Source: Oceanicola sp. D3 | GTDB lineage: Bacteria; Pseudomonadota; Alphaproteobacteria; Rhodobacterales; Rhodobacteraceae | Reading direction: 5' to 3' | Assembly: GCF_006351965.1 (NCBI RefSeq) | Contig: NZ_CP040932.1 | Location: 3,410,001-3,474,000, forward strand | DNA: 64,000 bases | Part shown: positions 41,790-54,706 of the stretch, in pieces | Numbering within the stretch: the first letter of the stretch is position 1 | Layout of the letters: every line of letters starts with the position of its first letter | The notes under the pieces: model-generated | Databases searched by the model: none | Told to the model about the DNA's origin: nothing | Seen by the model: the letters and a program-made list of their open reading frames with translations, nothing else | Position numbers and translations under genes: made by a program

Positions 41790-42311
41790 TCACCCGAAGA
41801 AGGCCGAAGCCCCGCGCCGTCCGCGCCATGCCTCCACCACCCGGGCCACGTTCACCGCCACCCCGTCCTCGCTGCGCAATTCAAGGTCGTATCGCTTGCC
41901 CACATGCACCGTGGCCGCATCCCGCGCAGCATCGCCCGGTGCCCTGTTGCCCCGCGCCGCTTCCCGGCGCGCCAACTCGGCCAAGTCGCAATGCAGGCCG
42001 ACAAAAAACACATCCCGCGCCGCCAGCAAGTCACGCAGCGCCTCATGCCACTCAGGCGTCTCGATGATATGGTCCCAAACCACGTCCACACCCGCCGCAC
42101 CCATAGCGGCCACAGCCCGGTGCCATCCGTCAAACACCCGCGCCCGAACTTCGCGCCAGTCCGCGCCGCCGGGCAGCGCCCCGCTGTCGATGAGTTGATC
42201 GACGGTCAGATGAACAAAAGGCGCGGGCAATGCCTCTCGCACCGCCCGCGCCAATGTCGACTTGCCCGCGCTGGAGGCGCCATGGATCAGGATCACCCGT
42301 CCCGGCACCAC
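41790..42311 (-). CDS. chloramphenicol phosphotransferase-like P-loop kinase
   Basis: About 173 residues. Walker A GASSAGKST near the N-terminus, then DQLIDSGALPGG, VVWDHIIETPEWHEAL and FFVGLHCDLAELARREAARGNR, the layout of CPT-like small-molecule kinases. The name comes from a Streptomyces self-resistance enzyme and does not show drug resistance here. Start is a GTG (42311, with a second GTG at 42308); AGGAGGAG lies over the end of aspS, 4 bp upstream, so it is translated with aspS. Confidence 0.8.
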   Translation of the reverse strand: MVPGRVILIHGASSAGKSTLARAVREALPAPFVHLTVDQLIDSGALPGGADWREVRARVFDGWHRAVAAMGAAGVDVVWDHIIETPEWHEALRDLLAARDVFFVGLHCDLAELARREAARGNRAPGDAARDAATVHVGKRYDLELRSEDGVAVNVARVVEAWRGRRGASAFFG

Positions 42312-42315
42312 CGGC

Positions 42316-44097
42316 TCACTCCTCCTTGACCACCCGCAGCCCCAACTCGCGCAGCTGCTCGTTGGTCGGCTCGCTCGGCGCGTCCATCATCAGGTCTTCC
42401 GCGCGTTGGTTCATCGGGAACATGACAACCTCGCGCAGGTTCTCCTCGTCGGCCAGCAGCATCACGATCCGGTCGATGCCCGCCGCGCAGCCGCCGTGGG
42501 GCGGGGCGCCGTAACCAAAGGCGGTATACAGCCCGCCAAACCGCGCCTTCACCTCTTCCTCACCATAGCCAGCGATCTCGAAGGCCTTCAGCATCACCTC
42601 CGGCTTGTGGTTCCGGATCGCGCCGGAAACCAGCTCATAACCGTTGCAGGCAAGGTCATACTGATAGCCCTTAACGGCAAGCGGATCACCCTCCAGCGCC
42701 TCCATCCCGCCCTGCGGCATGGAGAAGGGGTTGTGCTCAAAGTCGATCTCGCCGCTCTCGGCATCCTTCTCGTAGATCGGGAAATCCACGATCCATGCAA
42801 AGGCAAACCGGTCCTTCTCGGTCAGCCCCAGCTCATCGCCAATCACGGTGCGCGCCTTGCCCGCCACGCCCTCAAACTGCTTGGGCTTGCCGCCGAGGAA
42901 GAAGGCCGCATCACCCACGCCAAGGCCCAGCTGCTCACGGATCGCCTCGGTGCGCTCGGGGCCGATGTTCTTGGCCAGGGGGCCGGCGGCTTCCATGCCC
43001 TCGCCCTGATCGCGCCAGAAGATATAGCCCATCCCGGGCAGCCCTTCCTTCTGCGCAAAGGCGTTCATCCGGTCGCAAAACTTCCGGCTGCCGCCCCCCG
43101 GTGCCGGGATCGCGCGAATCTCGGTGCCGTCCTGCTCCAGCAGCTTGGCAAAGATCGCAAAGCCCGAGCCACGGAAGTGCTCGCTCACCACCTGCATCTC
43201 GATCGGGTTGCGCAGGTCCGGCTTGTCGGTGCCATACTTCAACGCGGCTTCCTTGTAAGGAATCTGCGGCCAGCTCTCCGGCGCATCCACCTTCCGGCCC
43301 CCGCCGAACTCCTCGAACACCCCGGCAATCACCGGCGAAACGGTGTCAAACACATCCTGCTGCTCAACAAAGCTCATTTCGAGGTCAAGCTGGTAGAAGT
43401 CGGTCGGCGAGCGGTCAGCACGCGGGTCTTCATCGCGGAAGCAGGGTGCGATCTGGAAATACTTGTCAAAGCCGCTGACCATGATCAGCTGCTTGAAAAG
43501 CTGCGGCGCCTGCGGCAGCGCATAAAACTTGCCGGGATGCAGCCGCGACGGCACCAGAAAGTCTCGCGCACCCTCGGGCGAAGACGCGGTGATAATCGGC
43601 GTCTGGTATTCCCGAAAGCCCTTGTCCCACATCCGCTTGCGCACGCTCGCCACCACGTCTGAGCGCAGCACCATATTCTCCTGCATCGCTTCCCGGCGCA
43701 GGTCGAGGTAGCGATACTTCAGCCGCGTCTCCTCGGGGTATTCCTGATCACCGAACACCTGCAGAGGCAGCTCGCCCGCCGAGCCCAGCACCTCCAGATC
43801 GCGGATATACACCTCGATCTCGCCGGTCGGCAGCTTGGGGTTCACAAGGCTTTCGTCGCGCGCCTTCACGCTGCCATCAATCCGGATGCACCACTCGGAG
43901 CGCACCTTTTCCAACTCGGCAAACACCGGGCTGTCGCCATCGGCAATCACCTGGGTCACGCCGTAATGGTCACGCAGGTCGATAAAAAGCACCCCGCCGT
44001 GATCTCGCACCCGATGCACCCAGCCGGCAAGACGCACGGTGTCGCCCACGTTCTGCTTGGTGAGCTCGGCGCAGGTATGGCTGCGGTAGGCATGCAT
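42316..44097 (-). CDS. aspS: aspartate--tRNA ligase
   Basis: 593 residues, bacterial class IIb type. N-terminal OB fold ([26 protein letters not shown]), catalytic domain motifs [27 protein letters not shown], motif 2 [22 protein letters not shown], the GAD insertion near residues 290-420, and motif 3 [16 protein letters not shown]. Bacterial alphaproteobacterial forms often also charge tRNA-Asn when paired with GatCAB; this cannot be decided here. ATG 44097 fits the family N-terminus; an in-frame upstream start exists. Confidence 0.97.
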   Translation of the reverse strand: MHAYRSHTCAELTKQNVGDTVRLAGWVHRVRDHGGVLFIDLRDHYGVTQVIADGDSPVFAELEKVRSEWCIRIDGSVKARDESLVNPKLPTGEIEVYIRDLEVLGSAGELPLQVFGDQEYPEETRLKYRYLDLRREAMQENMVLRSDVVASVRKRMWDKGFREYQTPIITASSPEGARDFLVPSRLHPGKFYALPQAPQLFKQLIMVSGFDKYFQIAPCFRDEDPRADRSPTDFYQLDLEMSFVEQQDVFDTVSPVIAGVFEEFGGGRKVDAPESWPQIPYKEAALKYGTDKPDLRNPIEMQVVSEHFRGSGFAIFAKLLEQDGTEIRAIPAPGGGSRKFCDRMNAFAQKEGLPGMGYIFWRDQGEGMEAAGPLAKNIGPERTEAIREQLGLGVGDAAFFLGGKPKQFEGVAGKARTVIGDELGLTEKDRFAFAWIVDFPIYEKDAESGEIDFEHNPFSMPQGGMEALEGDPLAVKGYQYDLACNGYELVSGAIRNHKPEVMLKAFEIAGYGEEEVKARFGGLYTAFGYGAPPHGGCAAGIDRIVMLLADEENLREVVMFPMNQRAEDLMMDAPSEPTNEQLRELGLRVVKEE

Positions 44098-44271
44098 GGT
44101 TCGGTCCCTTCCGGTCACACGTATCGGTTCGCGCCGATACACCGCCTTGATGCGCGGAAGTCAACCCGGGCTGGCCATCCGGAAACTTGACGCAGGGTGA
44201 AACCGAGCCAATTCTTCTGGCGTTAACCAATTAGGGGAAGTGCGCACAAACTACAGCGGGGGTAAATTCCG

Positions 44272-45501
44272 ATGTGGAAAACGATGATCGACAGGCTCCT
44301 GCGGGGCATGATCGTGGATGGCCGGCTAACCTTGCACTGGCCCGACGGCAGCACCAGCCGCTACGGGCCGGGCGGAAAGATCGAAGTCGAGGGGCGGCTG
44401 ACCGACGAAAGCATCCTGCGTGACATCGCGCTCAGGCCCCGGCTGGGCATCGGCGAAGGCTACATGGACGGCCGCCTGACCCTCGTGGATGACGACTGCT
44501 ACAGCTTTCTCGCCCTGATGGTGCGCAACCTGCACCGGGGCAACATGCCGCGATGGTTCCGCGCCGCCGAAGCGCTGCGCAGCGCCACCCCGGCGCTGGC
44601 CACCCGCAACGGCCTCGCCCGCTCCAGCCGCAACGTGCAACACCACTACGATATATCAGATGAGCTCTACGCCCGGATGCTGGGCGAAGACATGCAATAT
44701 TCCTGCGCCTATTTCGCCCGCCCCGGCCTGTCGTTGGACGAGGCCCAGGCCGCCAAAAAGGCCCACATCGCGGGCAAGCTGCTGCTCGAACCGGGCATGC
44801 ACGTGCTCGATATCGGCTGCGGCTGGGGCGGCATGGCGCTCACGCTGGCGCGGGACTACGGGGCAAGGGTTACGGGCGTCACCCTGTCACAGAATCAACT
44901 CGCCACCGCGCAGGCCCGCGCCGAAAAGGCCGGGCTGGCCGAGCAAGTCGAGTTTCGCCTGATCGACTATCGCAAGCTGGATGAGAAATTCGACAGGGTG
45001 GTCTCCATCGGCATGCTGGAGCATGTCGGCCTGCCGCAGCTCCCCACCTACTTCAACCGCCTGCACGATCTGCTCGCGCCGGACGGCGTGGCGCTGATCC
45101 ACACCATCGGCAACCTCGCCAAACCCCACGCCACCTCCCCATGGCTGGCAAAATACATCTTCCCCGGTGGCTACATCCCCGCCCAGTCAGAGCTGTCCCC
45201 CGCCATCGAAAATGCCCGGCTGGCCACCACCGACCTTGAAGTCTGGCGCGGCCACTACGGCCCCACCCTCCACGCGTGGCGCGACCGCTTCGAATCCTCG
45301 CTCGACTGGGTGCGCAGGCATTACGACGAGCGTTTCATCCGCATGTGGCGCTTCTACCTCTGCGGCTGCGAGGCCGCCTTTGTCGAAGGCCCGCAAGCCG
45401 TGTTCCACTACCAACTGGCCCGCGATCAACACGCCGTGCCCGTCACCCGCAACTACCTCTACCGCCAAGACGCCGCGCAAATGCTCCACGCCGCGCAGTA
45501 A
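44272..45501 (+). CDS. cfa: cyclopropane-fatty-acyl-phospholipid synthase family protein
   Basis: Methylates unsaturated acyl chains of membrane lipids using SAM. 409 residues. N-terminal lipid-binding part, then NVQHHYDISDELYARMLGEDMQYSCAYF, SAM motif VLDIGCGWGGMALTLARDYG, LIDYRKLDEKFDRVVSIGMLEHVG and IFPGGYIP. The bicarbonate/catalytic residues Glu and His of the fold are within IGMLEHVG and nearby. Alone on the plus strand, divergent from aspS. Confidence 0.92.
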   Translation: MWKTMIDRLLRGMIVDGRLTLHWPDGSTSRYGPGGKIEVEGRLTDESILRDIALRPRLGIGEGYMDGRLTLVDDDCYSFLALMVRNLHRGNMPRWFRAAEALRSATPALATRNGLARSSRNVQHHYDISDELYARMLGEDMQYSCAYFARPGLSLDEAQAAKKAHIAGKLLLEPGMHVLDIGCGWGGMALTLARDYGARVTGVTLSQNQLATAQARAEKAGLAEQVEFRLIDYRKLDEKFDRVVSIGMLEHVGLPQLPTYFNRLHDLLAPDGVALIHTIGNLAKPHATSPWLAKYIFPGGYIPAQSELSPAIENARLATTDLEVWRGHYGPTLHAWRDRFESSLDWVRRHYDERFIRMWRFYLCGCEAAFVEGPQAVFHYQLARDQHAVPVTRNYLYRQDAAQMLHAAQ

Positions 45502-45813
45502 CCACGGCCCGGCTGAGGCTCTTCGCAAAAGCGCGCAGCCCGCCAAGCATTTGCCAACCTACACTATGCCAAGCGCCCACCCCGCTGCATTTTCTTGCTC
45601 CAAACATCCATCCCCCACCCTGCCCCACGCCGACCACCAGAATACCGCGCCAAGGGTCCAACCCGGCGCAGGGGCGGCGGCGCGGGGTGGGCGGGTGGGC
45701 GCGCCGCCGCCCCTGCGCCGCGCGACAATCTTCACCAACCGCGCCACACCCCCTTGCCCCTGCCCGCGCCATCCCTATAACCCACGACAATTTGCACCGA
45801 CCCGGGGATGACC
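45502..45813. other. 312-bp gap between cfa and carB
   Basis: No gene seen. It holds one copy of the host dispersed repeat (45588-45609, CATTTTCTTGCTCCAAACAT) and a very GC-rich stretch near 45670-45725 with no clear stem. The carB promoter should be in the last 80 bp. Confidence 0.5.
45588..45609 (+). repeat. host dispersed repeat, second copy
   Basis: CATTTTCTTGCTCCAAACAT matches the copy at 12985-13005 with two differences. Lies 87 bp after the cfa stop. Confidence 0.6.
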
Positions 45814-49167
<3,354 letters not shown>

Positions 49168-49212
49168 CACGATCCAAATGAGCGCCTGCGGCGCACACTA
49201 TCTATTTGGTGT

Positions 49213-49246
49213 GCCTCCGGCGGGAGATATTTGAAGCAAGAAAATG
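49213..49246 (-). repeat. host dispersed repeat, third copy (inverted)
   Basis: CCGGCGGGAGATATTTGAAG then CAAGAAAATG. It begins 46 bp after the carB stop and contains the full unit that can be rebuilt around the transposon insertion (GAGATATTTGCAGCAAGAAA). Confidence 0.65.
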
Positions 49247-49285
49247 GGCGGGGTGCGCGGTTTGGCGGGCCGGGCGGCACTCGCT

Positions 49286-49687
49286 TCACACCCCCTCCTC
49301 ACTGTCCCCATACCGCACCCGCCGGCGGGTCTTGAACGCCACCACCTTCTCGGGCCGCAGGATGTAGTCGTTCACGTCCGGCCCCTCGATCACCTTGGCC
49401 AGCCGCATGTGCATGAAGGCGCGCAGCACCCGGTTGATACGGGGCTGGTAGCCTTGCCCCAGCGCCTTGAAGAACTTCACCACATCGGCATCCAGCGCAA
49501 TCGTCACCCGCGTCCGCTTCGGGTCGCGCCGGTCTTCATCCTGCCAGATCTCGTGCCAATCGGGCGGGCAGCCGCGGATGTCCCAGAGGTGGTCGTGGAT
49601 GTCGTGCTCGATCATCCTCAGGGCATCGACACCATAAAAGAAGTTCTGGCGCTCGGTCTTGGTCATCTTGATCGGATCAATCGGCAT
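49286..49687 (-). CDS. BrnA-like protein (antitoxin-type DNA-binding domain)
   Basis: 133 residues. The C-terminal half has KRTRVTIALDADVVKFFKAL followed by GQGYQPRINRVLRAFMHMRL, the BrnA ribbon-helix-helix-like pattern. BrnA normally neutralises the RNase toxin BrnT, but no BrnT-like gene is next to it. The N-terminal 60 residues (TKTERQNFFYGVDALRMIEHDIHDHLWDI) carry a domain longer than in typical BrnA. GGAG precedes ATG 49687. Could be a stand-alone regulator. Confidence 0.8.
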   Translation of the reverse strand: MPIDPIKMTKTERQNFFYGVDALRMIEHDIHDHLWDIRGCPPDWHEIWQDEDRRDPKRTRVTIALDADVVKFFKALGQGYQPRINRVLRAFMHMRLAKVIEGPDVNDYILRPEKVVAFKTRRRVRYGDSEEGV

Positions 49688-49852
49688 CGGGCATCTCCTT
49701 TGCCCGCCAGTTTCGCGGCAAATGGTTAATTCCGATTCGAGGGGCCGCGCGGTGAATTCTCGTAGGTATGGGATGTGCATGGGTTGTGCATGGGATGTGG
49801 CTGTGATCTTTCCGCCACTGACCCCGTCAAATGCCAATGGTAAACGAAGCGC

Positions 49853-50431
49853 ATGGCAAAGCTGTATTTCCATTACTCCACCATGAACGCCGGCAAGAGC
49901 ACCATCCTGCTTCAGGCCTCCCACAACTACATCGAGCGCGGGATGCAGACCTATCTGCTAAATGTGGCCTTCGATGACCGCTCCGGCACGGGCACCATCG
50001 GCAGCCGGATCGGGCTGGAAGCGACGGCCGATACCTTCACCTCCGATGAAGATCTCTACGCCAAGATAGACGCCCGCCTCGCCAGCGGCCCCTGCGCCTG
50101 CATCTTCGTCGATGAAGCGCAGTTTCTGACGACCGAGCAGGTTTGGCAGCTGGCCCGCGTGGTGGATGATCTCGGCGTGCCCGTCATGTGCTACGGGCTG
50201 CGCGTGGATTTCATGGGCAAGCTCTTCCCCGGCTCCGCCGCCCTGCTCGCGCTGGCTGATGAGATGCGCGAGGTGCGCACCATCTGCCACTGCGGCAGAA
50301 AGGCGACGATGGTTGTGCGCATGGGGGCCGATGGCGAGGTTTTGCGCGATGGCGATCAGGTGCAGATCGGCGGCAACGAAACCTACCTCAGCCTCTGCCG
50401 CCGCCATTGGCGCACCGCGATGGGCCGCTAG
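49853..50431 (+). CDS. tdk: thymidine kinase
   Basis: 192 residues, type II thymidine kinase. P-loop in YFHYSTMNAGKSTILLQAS, DEAQFLTTEQVWQLA (Walker B and catalytic Glu), lasso region GLRVDFMGKLFPGSAALLALAD, and the zinc site CHCGRKATM with CRRHW at the end. Salvages thymidine. Convergent with csaA, overlapping its end by 4 bp. Confidence 0.96.
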   Translation: MAKLYFHYSTMNAGKSTILLQASHNYIERGMQTYLLNVAFDDRSGTGTIGSRIGLEATADTFTSDEDLYAKIDARLASGPCACIFVDEAQFLTTEQVWQLARVVDDLGVPVMCYGLRVDFMGKLFPGSAALLALADEMREVRTICHCGRKATMVVRMGADGEVLRDGDQVQIGGNETYLSLCRRHWRTAMGR

Positions 50432-50766
50432 AACATCCGCCCGCCAATCGGCACATCCTTGTCCGGCCCAAGCAGCACCACCTCGCCCTCGGCATCCGGA
50501 ATCCCCAGCACCAGCGCCTCCGACATGAAGGGGCCAATCTGCCGGGGCGGAAAGTTCACCACCCCCAGCACCTGTTTGCCCACCAATGCCCCGGGCTCGT
50601 AATGCACGGTGATCTGGGCCGAAGATTTCTTCACCCCGATCTCATCGCCATAGTCCACCCAGAGCTTGATCGCCGGTTTGCGCGCCTCGGGAAAGGGCTC
50701 CGCCTTCACCACGCGCCCCACCCGGATATCCACCTTCATGAAGTCGTCGAAAGAAATTTCACTCAC
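50428..50766 (-). CDS. csaA: CsaA-type tRNA-binding protein
   Basis: 112 residues. OB-fold domain: ISFDDFMKVDIRVGRVVKAEPFPEARKPAIKLWVDYGDEIGVKKSSAQITVHY and the signature VNFPPRQIGPFMSEALVLG. Binds tRNA; reported to act as a chaperone with secretion in Bacillus. Start is the GTG at 50766, whose GTGA overlaps the proC stop, so it is coupled to proC and would be read after it. Confidence 0.92.
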   Translation of the reverse strand: MSEISFDDFMKVDIRVGRVVKAEPFPEARKPAIKLWVDYGDEIGVKKSSAQITVHYEPGALVGKQVLGVVNFPPRQIGPFMSEALVLGIPDAEGEVVLLGPDKDVPIGGRMF

Positions 50767-51563
50767 GATCTCAACTCCTTGGCCCGTTTCGTCGCGGCCT
50801 CCACTGTGCGCTGCATGAGGTCTGGCAGCTCTCCCATCAGCACCTCGAGCCCGGCCTGCGTGGTCCCATTGGGCGAGGTCACATTGACCCGCAACTGCTC
50901 GGCGCTCGCCGCATCCTGATAGGCCAACTCCCCTGCCCCGCATACCGTCGCGCGGGCCAGTTTCATCGCCATCTCCGGCGCAAGCCCCTGAGCTTCGCCC
51001 GCAGACGCCAGCGCCTCGATCATGTGAAACACATAGGCCGGCCCCGAGCCGCTGACGCCGGTGACGGCGTCGATCTGGTCTTCGTTCTCCAGCCGCACCA
51101 CCTCGCCTACCGCGCTCAGCAGGTCGCAGGCCATGTCAAGCTGTTCGGCGCTCACCGCGGCATTGCCGATCACCGCCGAAATGCCGCGCCCCACGGCGGC
51201 AGGGGTATTGGGCATCGCCCGCACCACCGGCACATCGCCCAGCGCCGCCTCGAAGGCGGCAATCGGCGTGCCCGCGGCGATGGAAACAAACACCGTCTCC
51301 CCGCCCAAGGCCTTGAGCGCAGGCAGCGCATCGCCCATCATCTGCGGCTTCACCGCGATGATCGCCACCGCCGGGCTTTCCGGCAAATCCGTGTTGAGTT
51401 TCACGCCCTTGAGCGATTTGAGCCAGTCCGAAGGTGCCGGGTCCAGCACCGTCACGGCCTCGGGCGAGAGCCCCTCGGCCAGCCACCCGGCCAGCATCGC
51501 CCCGCCCATCTTGCCGCAGCCCAAAAGCACAAGGCCCCGGGCCGCAATCTCTTTCATGTCCAT
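50763..51563 (-). CDS. proC: pyrroline-5-carboxylate reductase
   Basis: Last step of proline synthesis. 266 residues. N-terminal Rossmann motif LVLLGCGKMGGAMLAGWLAEG, IAVKPQMMGDALPAL, RAMPNTPAAVGRGISAV and the C-terminal signature TGVSGSGPAYVFHMIEAL with RVNVTSPNGTTQAGL. GGGGG lies before ATG 51563; an internal Met two codons later is possible. Overlaps csaA by 4 bp. Confidence 0.95.
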   Translation of the reverse strand: MDMKEIAARGLVLLGCGKMGGAMLAGWLAEGLSPEAVTVLDPAPSDWLKSLKGVKLNTDLPESPAVAIIAVKPQMMGDALPALKALGGETVFVSIAAGTPIAAFEAALGDVPVVRAMPNTPAAVGRGISAVIGNAAVSAEQLDMACDLLSAVGEVVRLENEDQIDAVTGVSGSGPAYVFHMIEALASAGEAQGLAPEMAMKLARATVCGAGELAYQDAASAEQLRVNVTSPNGTTQAGLEVLMGELPDLMQRTVEAATKRAKELRS

Positions 51564-51591
51564 GGAATAGCCCCCTTTCAGGGGCCAGACC

Positions 51592-52095
51592 TTAGGCGCG
51601 CCCGTAGGCCTCCGCAATCGCCACCTGCATGGCGTCTTTCGCGGGCCGGTCGCCCCAGACCACAAGCTGCATCGCCGGGTAGAAACGCTCGGCCGCGCTC
51701 ACCGCCGCGCCGATCAGCTTGTCGATCTGCTCGGGGTGCGCCATCTGCCCGCCACCCATGACGAGGCCGTAGCGATAGACCATCAGCTTCTGCTCGGCCC
51801 AGAAGGTGAAGGCCCCGGCCCAGCACATGTCGTTCACGCTGTTAAGCACTTCGTAAAGGGCACCGTGCTTATCTTCCGGCGGCTCCATCTCGAAGGTGCA
51901 GATCAGGCGAAGGGTTTCATCATAGCCAGACCAAGCGAGGGTGATCGAGTAGGTGCGCCACTGGCCTTCCACCGCCATGGCGATCTGATCGTCGGCGATG
52001 CGGTCAAAATCCCAGGCGTTGTGCTCCGCCAGCGTCTCGACGATGTCGATCGGGTGAAGATCCTCGGATTCCAAGTAAGTTTCGGAAAGTGACAT
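51592..52095 (-). CDS. YbjN domain protein
   Basis: 167 residues. The YbjN fold is seen in AWDFDRIADDQIAMAVEGQWRTYSITLAW, ALYEVLNSVNDMCWAGAFTFW and YRYGLVMGGGQMAHPEQIDKLIG, a type III-secretion-chaperone-like domain. Role in bacteria poorly known. Lies 28 bp upstream of proC on the same strand, probably co-transcribed. Confidence 0.88.
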   Translation of the reverse strand: MSLSETYLESEDLHPIDIVETLAEHNAWDFDRIADDQIAMAVEGQWRTYSITLAWSGYDETLRLICTFEMEPPEDKHGALYEVLNSVNDMCWAGAFTFWAEQKLMVYRYGLVMGGGQMAHPEQIDKLIGAAVSAAERFYPAMQLVVWGDRPAKDAMQVAIAEAYGRA

Positions 52096-52322
52096 GCCCG
52101 GCCCCTTCTATGGTTCGTTCTGCTAGCTCTGCGGCTGCCAGAACTTGTTGCCTGCTCTAGGTCCGGTGGGGCTCCCCACCGCCCTTACTAGATATCGTGC
52201 GCGGGATCACTCGCCTGTGTAAAGCCAAATCTTGCGGCATACGGCAATAAGTTGTGGACAACTCTTGAGCAGACACGAAATGCAGGGAGGTGCCCCTGCG
52301 GAACGCGGGTCGGGCAAACAAA

Positions 52323-52346
52323 AACGGCGCCCCGAGAGGCGCCGTT
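52323..52346 (-). terminator. Rho-independent terminator of ubiK
   Basis: A 9-bp stem AACGGCGCC/GGCGCCGTT with a 6-base loop is followed on the minus strand by T-rich DNA, 23 bp after the ubiK stop. Confidence 0.82.
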
Positions 52347-52369
52347 CATCATCGAAGTTGAGGCCGGTG

Positions 52370-52615
52370 CTACTTCGAAGCCGCTTCCAGCGCGTCGAGC
52401 CGGGCCTTGAGCGCCTCGTTCTCCTCACGGGCCTTCTGCGCCATGGCACGCACGGCATCAAATTCTTCGCGGGTCACAAAGTCCCGATCCACCAGCCACC
52501 GGTCCATCCAGCCGCGCAGCGCCGTCTCCGCTTCATCCTTCGCGCCCTGGGCCACACCCATGGCATTCGTCATCAGTTGCGAAAGGTCGTCGAAAATCTT
52601 GTTACGGGTCTGCAT
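52370..52615 (-). CDS. ubiK: ubiquinone biosynthesis accessory factor UbiK family (BMFP)
   Basis: 81 residues. Pattern IFDDLSQLMTNAMGVAQGAKDEAETALRGWMDRW, then FVTREEFDAVRAMAQKAREENEALKARLDALE, a membrane-fusogenic helix followed by a coiled coil, as in BMFP/UbiK. Supports ubiquinone synthesis. AGGAGG stands right before the ATG and a strong terminator follows the stop. Divergent from lgt. Confidence 0.93.
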   Translation of the reverse strand: MQTRNKIFDDLSQLMTNAMGVAQGAKDEAETALRGWMDRWLVDRDFVTREEFDAVRAMAQKAREENEALKARLDALEAASK

Positions 52616-52717
52616 GGGGCCTCCTCTTAGGGCTGGGTCGCAGGTGCCCCTCATATGGGGGGCCTTGGGCCGATTAGCAAGGTTGACACTGCCCGCCCGG
52701 CGCGGCCAATTGCGCCC

Positions 52718-53647
52718 ATGCAGGCGCTTATCCCTTTCCCCGAGATCGACCCGGCGATCTTCACGCTTGAGCTTTTCGGCTTGTCCTTCTCGCTCCGCTG
52801 GTACGCACTGGCCTATATCGCCGGTATTCTGGCGGGCTGGCGCATGGGCATTGCCCTCGGCACCCGCGCAACCCTCTGGCCCGGCAACACCGCCCCGCTT
52901 AGCCGCGACAAGGGTGACGACATGGTCACATGGATCGTGCTGGGCATCATCCTTGGCGGGCGCATGGGCTACGTGCTGTTCTACAAGCCCATGTTCTATT
53001 GGGAAAACCCCGACCAGATCATTCGGCTCTGGGATGGCGGCATGGCCTTTCACGGCGGGCTCTTGGGCGTGGTCATCGGGGTCTGGATCTTCTGCGCCCG
53101 TCATGCGATCCCCAAGATGAACATCGCCGATCTGCTCGCCGTCTGCGTGCCGCCCGGGCTGTTCTTTGGGCGCGTCGCCAACTTCATCAACGCCGAGCTC
53201 TACGGGCGGCCAACCGATGTGGCTTGGGGCGTAAAGTTCCCCTCCATGTGCCATGATCCGATCCGGCAGGGCTGCGAGGTGGCGGGCGAATGGTTCTACT
53301 ACGGCACCGAAGTCGCGCGGCATCCTTCGCAGCTTTATGAGGCCGGGCTGGAAGGGCTGCTGCTTGGGCTGATCCTGCTGATCATGGCGCTGCGCGGCTC
53401 CTTCAAGATACCGGGGCTGACGGTGGGCGTCTTCTTCCTTGGCTATGGCGTTTCGCGCTTCATCGTCGAGTTCTACCGGCTGGCGGATGAGCAATTCATG
53501 ACGCCTGACAACCCGGCAGGCTACGTGATGCGGCTGGGCGAATGGGGCATCACCAAGGGCCAGCAACTCAGCCTGCCGATGGTGGCGCTGGGGCTCGGCC
53601 TCATCCTCTACGCGCTTCTCCGCCAGAGGCGCACTGCCCCGGCATGA
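52718..53647 (+). CDS. lgt: prolipoprotein diacylglyceryl transferase
   Basis: Attaches diacylglycerol to the lipobox cysteine of prolipoproteins in the inner membrane. 309 residues, seven helices. Signature GGRMGYVLFYKPMFYWENP, MAFHGGLLGVVIG (catalytic His), RVANFINAELYGRPTDVAWGV (the Lgt motif) and GVSRFIVEFYRLAD. Its stop overlaps the MidA-like start by 4 bp (ATGA). Confidence 0.95.
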   Translation: MQALIPFPEIDPAIFTLELFGLSFSLRWYALAYIAGILAGWRMGIALGTRATLWPGNTAPLSRDKGDDMVTWIVLGIILGGRMGYVLFYKPMFYWENPDQIIRLWDGGMAFHGGLLGVVIGVWIFCARHAIPKMNIADLLAVCVPPGLFFGRVANFINAELYGRPTDVAWGVKFPSMCHDPIRQGCEVAGEWFYYGTEVARHPSQLYEAGLEGLLLGLILLIMALRGSFKIPGLTVGVFFLGYGVSRFIVEFYRLADEQFMTPDNPAGYVMRLGEWGITKGQQLSLPMVALGLGLILYALLRQRRTAPA

Positions 53648-54702
53648 CGCCGCTCGCCGCAAAGCTGGCCGCCCGGATAGAGGCCGACGGGCCAATCGGG
53701 GTGGACGCCTTCATGCAGGCCTGCCTGACCGATCCCGAGCACGGCTACTACACCACCCGCGACCCTCTCGGCGCGGCGGGTGACTTCATCACAGCGCCGG
53801 AAATTTCCCAGATGTTCGGCGAGCTTATCGGTCTCTGGCTCGCGCAGGTCTGGACAGATCACGGCGCCCCCGGCGCCTTCGTGCTGGCCGAGCTGGGGCC
53901 GGGCCGGGGCACCTTGATGGCCGACGCGCTGAGGGCTGCCAGCCGGGTGCCGGGCTTCGCCGAGGCCGCACAGCTTGTGCTGGTAGAGGCCTCGCCCCAG
54001 CTGCGCCAAGCCCAAGCGGAACGGCTTGAGGCCTACACCCCGCAATGGGCCCCGTCAGTCGACGCCCTTCCCGAAGGCCCGCTCTTTCTCGTTGCCAACG
54101 AGTTTTTCGACGCGCTCCCTATCCGCCAGTTCATCCGTACCGAGGCGGGCTGGGCCGAGCGCTGCATCGGCCTGCAAGACGGCGCGCTCAGCTTCACCAC
54201 CCGCCCGGCTGTAGCCCCAGAGCTTGCCTTCCGCGAGGCCGACACCGCCCCCGGCGAGATCGTCGAAACCTGCGCGCCCGCCACCGCGATCGTCAACCAG
54301 ATCGGCCAGCGCCTCGCCCATCACCGCGCCGGGGCCGCGCTTGTCATCGACTACGGCGCGCCCCTCTCGCGCGGCGACACGCTGCAAGCCCTCAAGGCCC
54401 ACCAGCCAATCTCCGCGCTGGCCACACCCGGCGAGGCCGACCTGACGGCCCATGTCGACTTCGGGGCGCTCGCCGCCGCCCGTGGCCCTGCCGAAGCCGC
54501 GCCGCTCACACCGCAAGGCGTGTTCCTTGAACGGCTTGGCATCACCCAGCGCGCGCAGTCTTTGGCGGCCCGCTTGACCGGCGAAGCGCTAACCTCCCAC
54601 ATCGCCGCGCATCGCCGCTTGACCCACCCCGATGAAATGGGGAGGCTCTTCAAGTGTCTCGCACTTCATCCCACCAGCACGGCGACGCCGCCGGGGTTCT
54701 GA
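53644..54702 (+). CDS. class I SAM-dependent methyltransferase, MidA/NDUFAF7 family
   Basis: 352 residues. ADGPIGVDAFMQACLTDPEHGYYTTRDPLGAAGDFITAPEISQMFGELIG is the family N-terminus; SAM-binding motif VLAELGPGRGTLMADALR; FLVANEFFDALPIRQFI the conserved substrate-side loop. In mitochondria NDUFAF7 methylates an arginine of complex I; a similar task here is possible but not shown. Overlaps lgt by 4 bp and pgeF follows 4 bp later, so one operon. Confidence 0.92.
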   Translation: MTPLAAKLAARIEADGPIGVDAFMQACLTDPEHGYYTTRDPLGAAGDFITAPEISQMFGELIGLWLAQVWTDHGAPGAFVLAELGPGRGTLMADALRAASRVPGFAEAAQLVLVEASPQLRQAQAERLEAYTPQWAPSVDALPEGPLFLVANEFFDALPIRQFIRTEAGWAERCIGLQDGALSFTTRPAVAPELAFREADTAPGEIVETCAPATAIVNQIGQRLAHHRAGAALVIDYGAPLSRGDTLQALKAHQPISALATPGEADLTAHVDFGALAAARGPAEAAPLTPQGVFLERLGITQRAQSLAARLTGEALTSHIAAHRRLTHPDEMGRLFKCLALHPTSTATPPGF

Positions 54703-54706
54703 GCAA

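Noticed and set aside
52096-52369. A small gene upstream of the YbjN gene
   Set aside because: No frame with a plausible start; only the ubiK terminator is clear.
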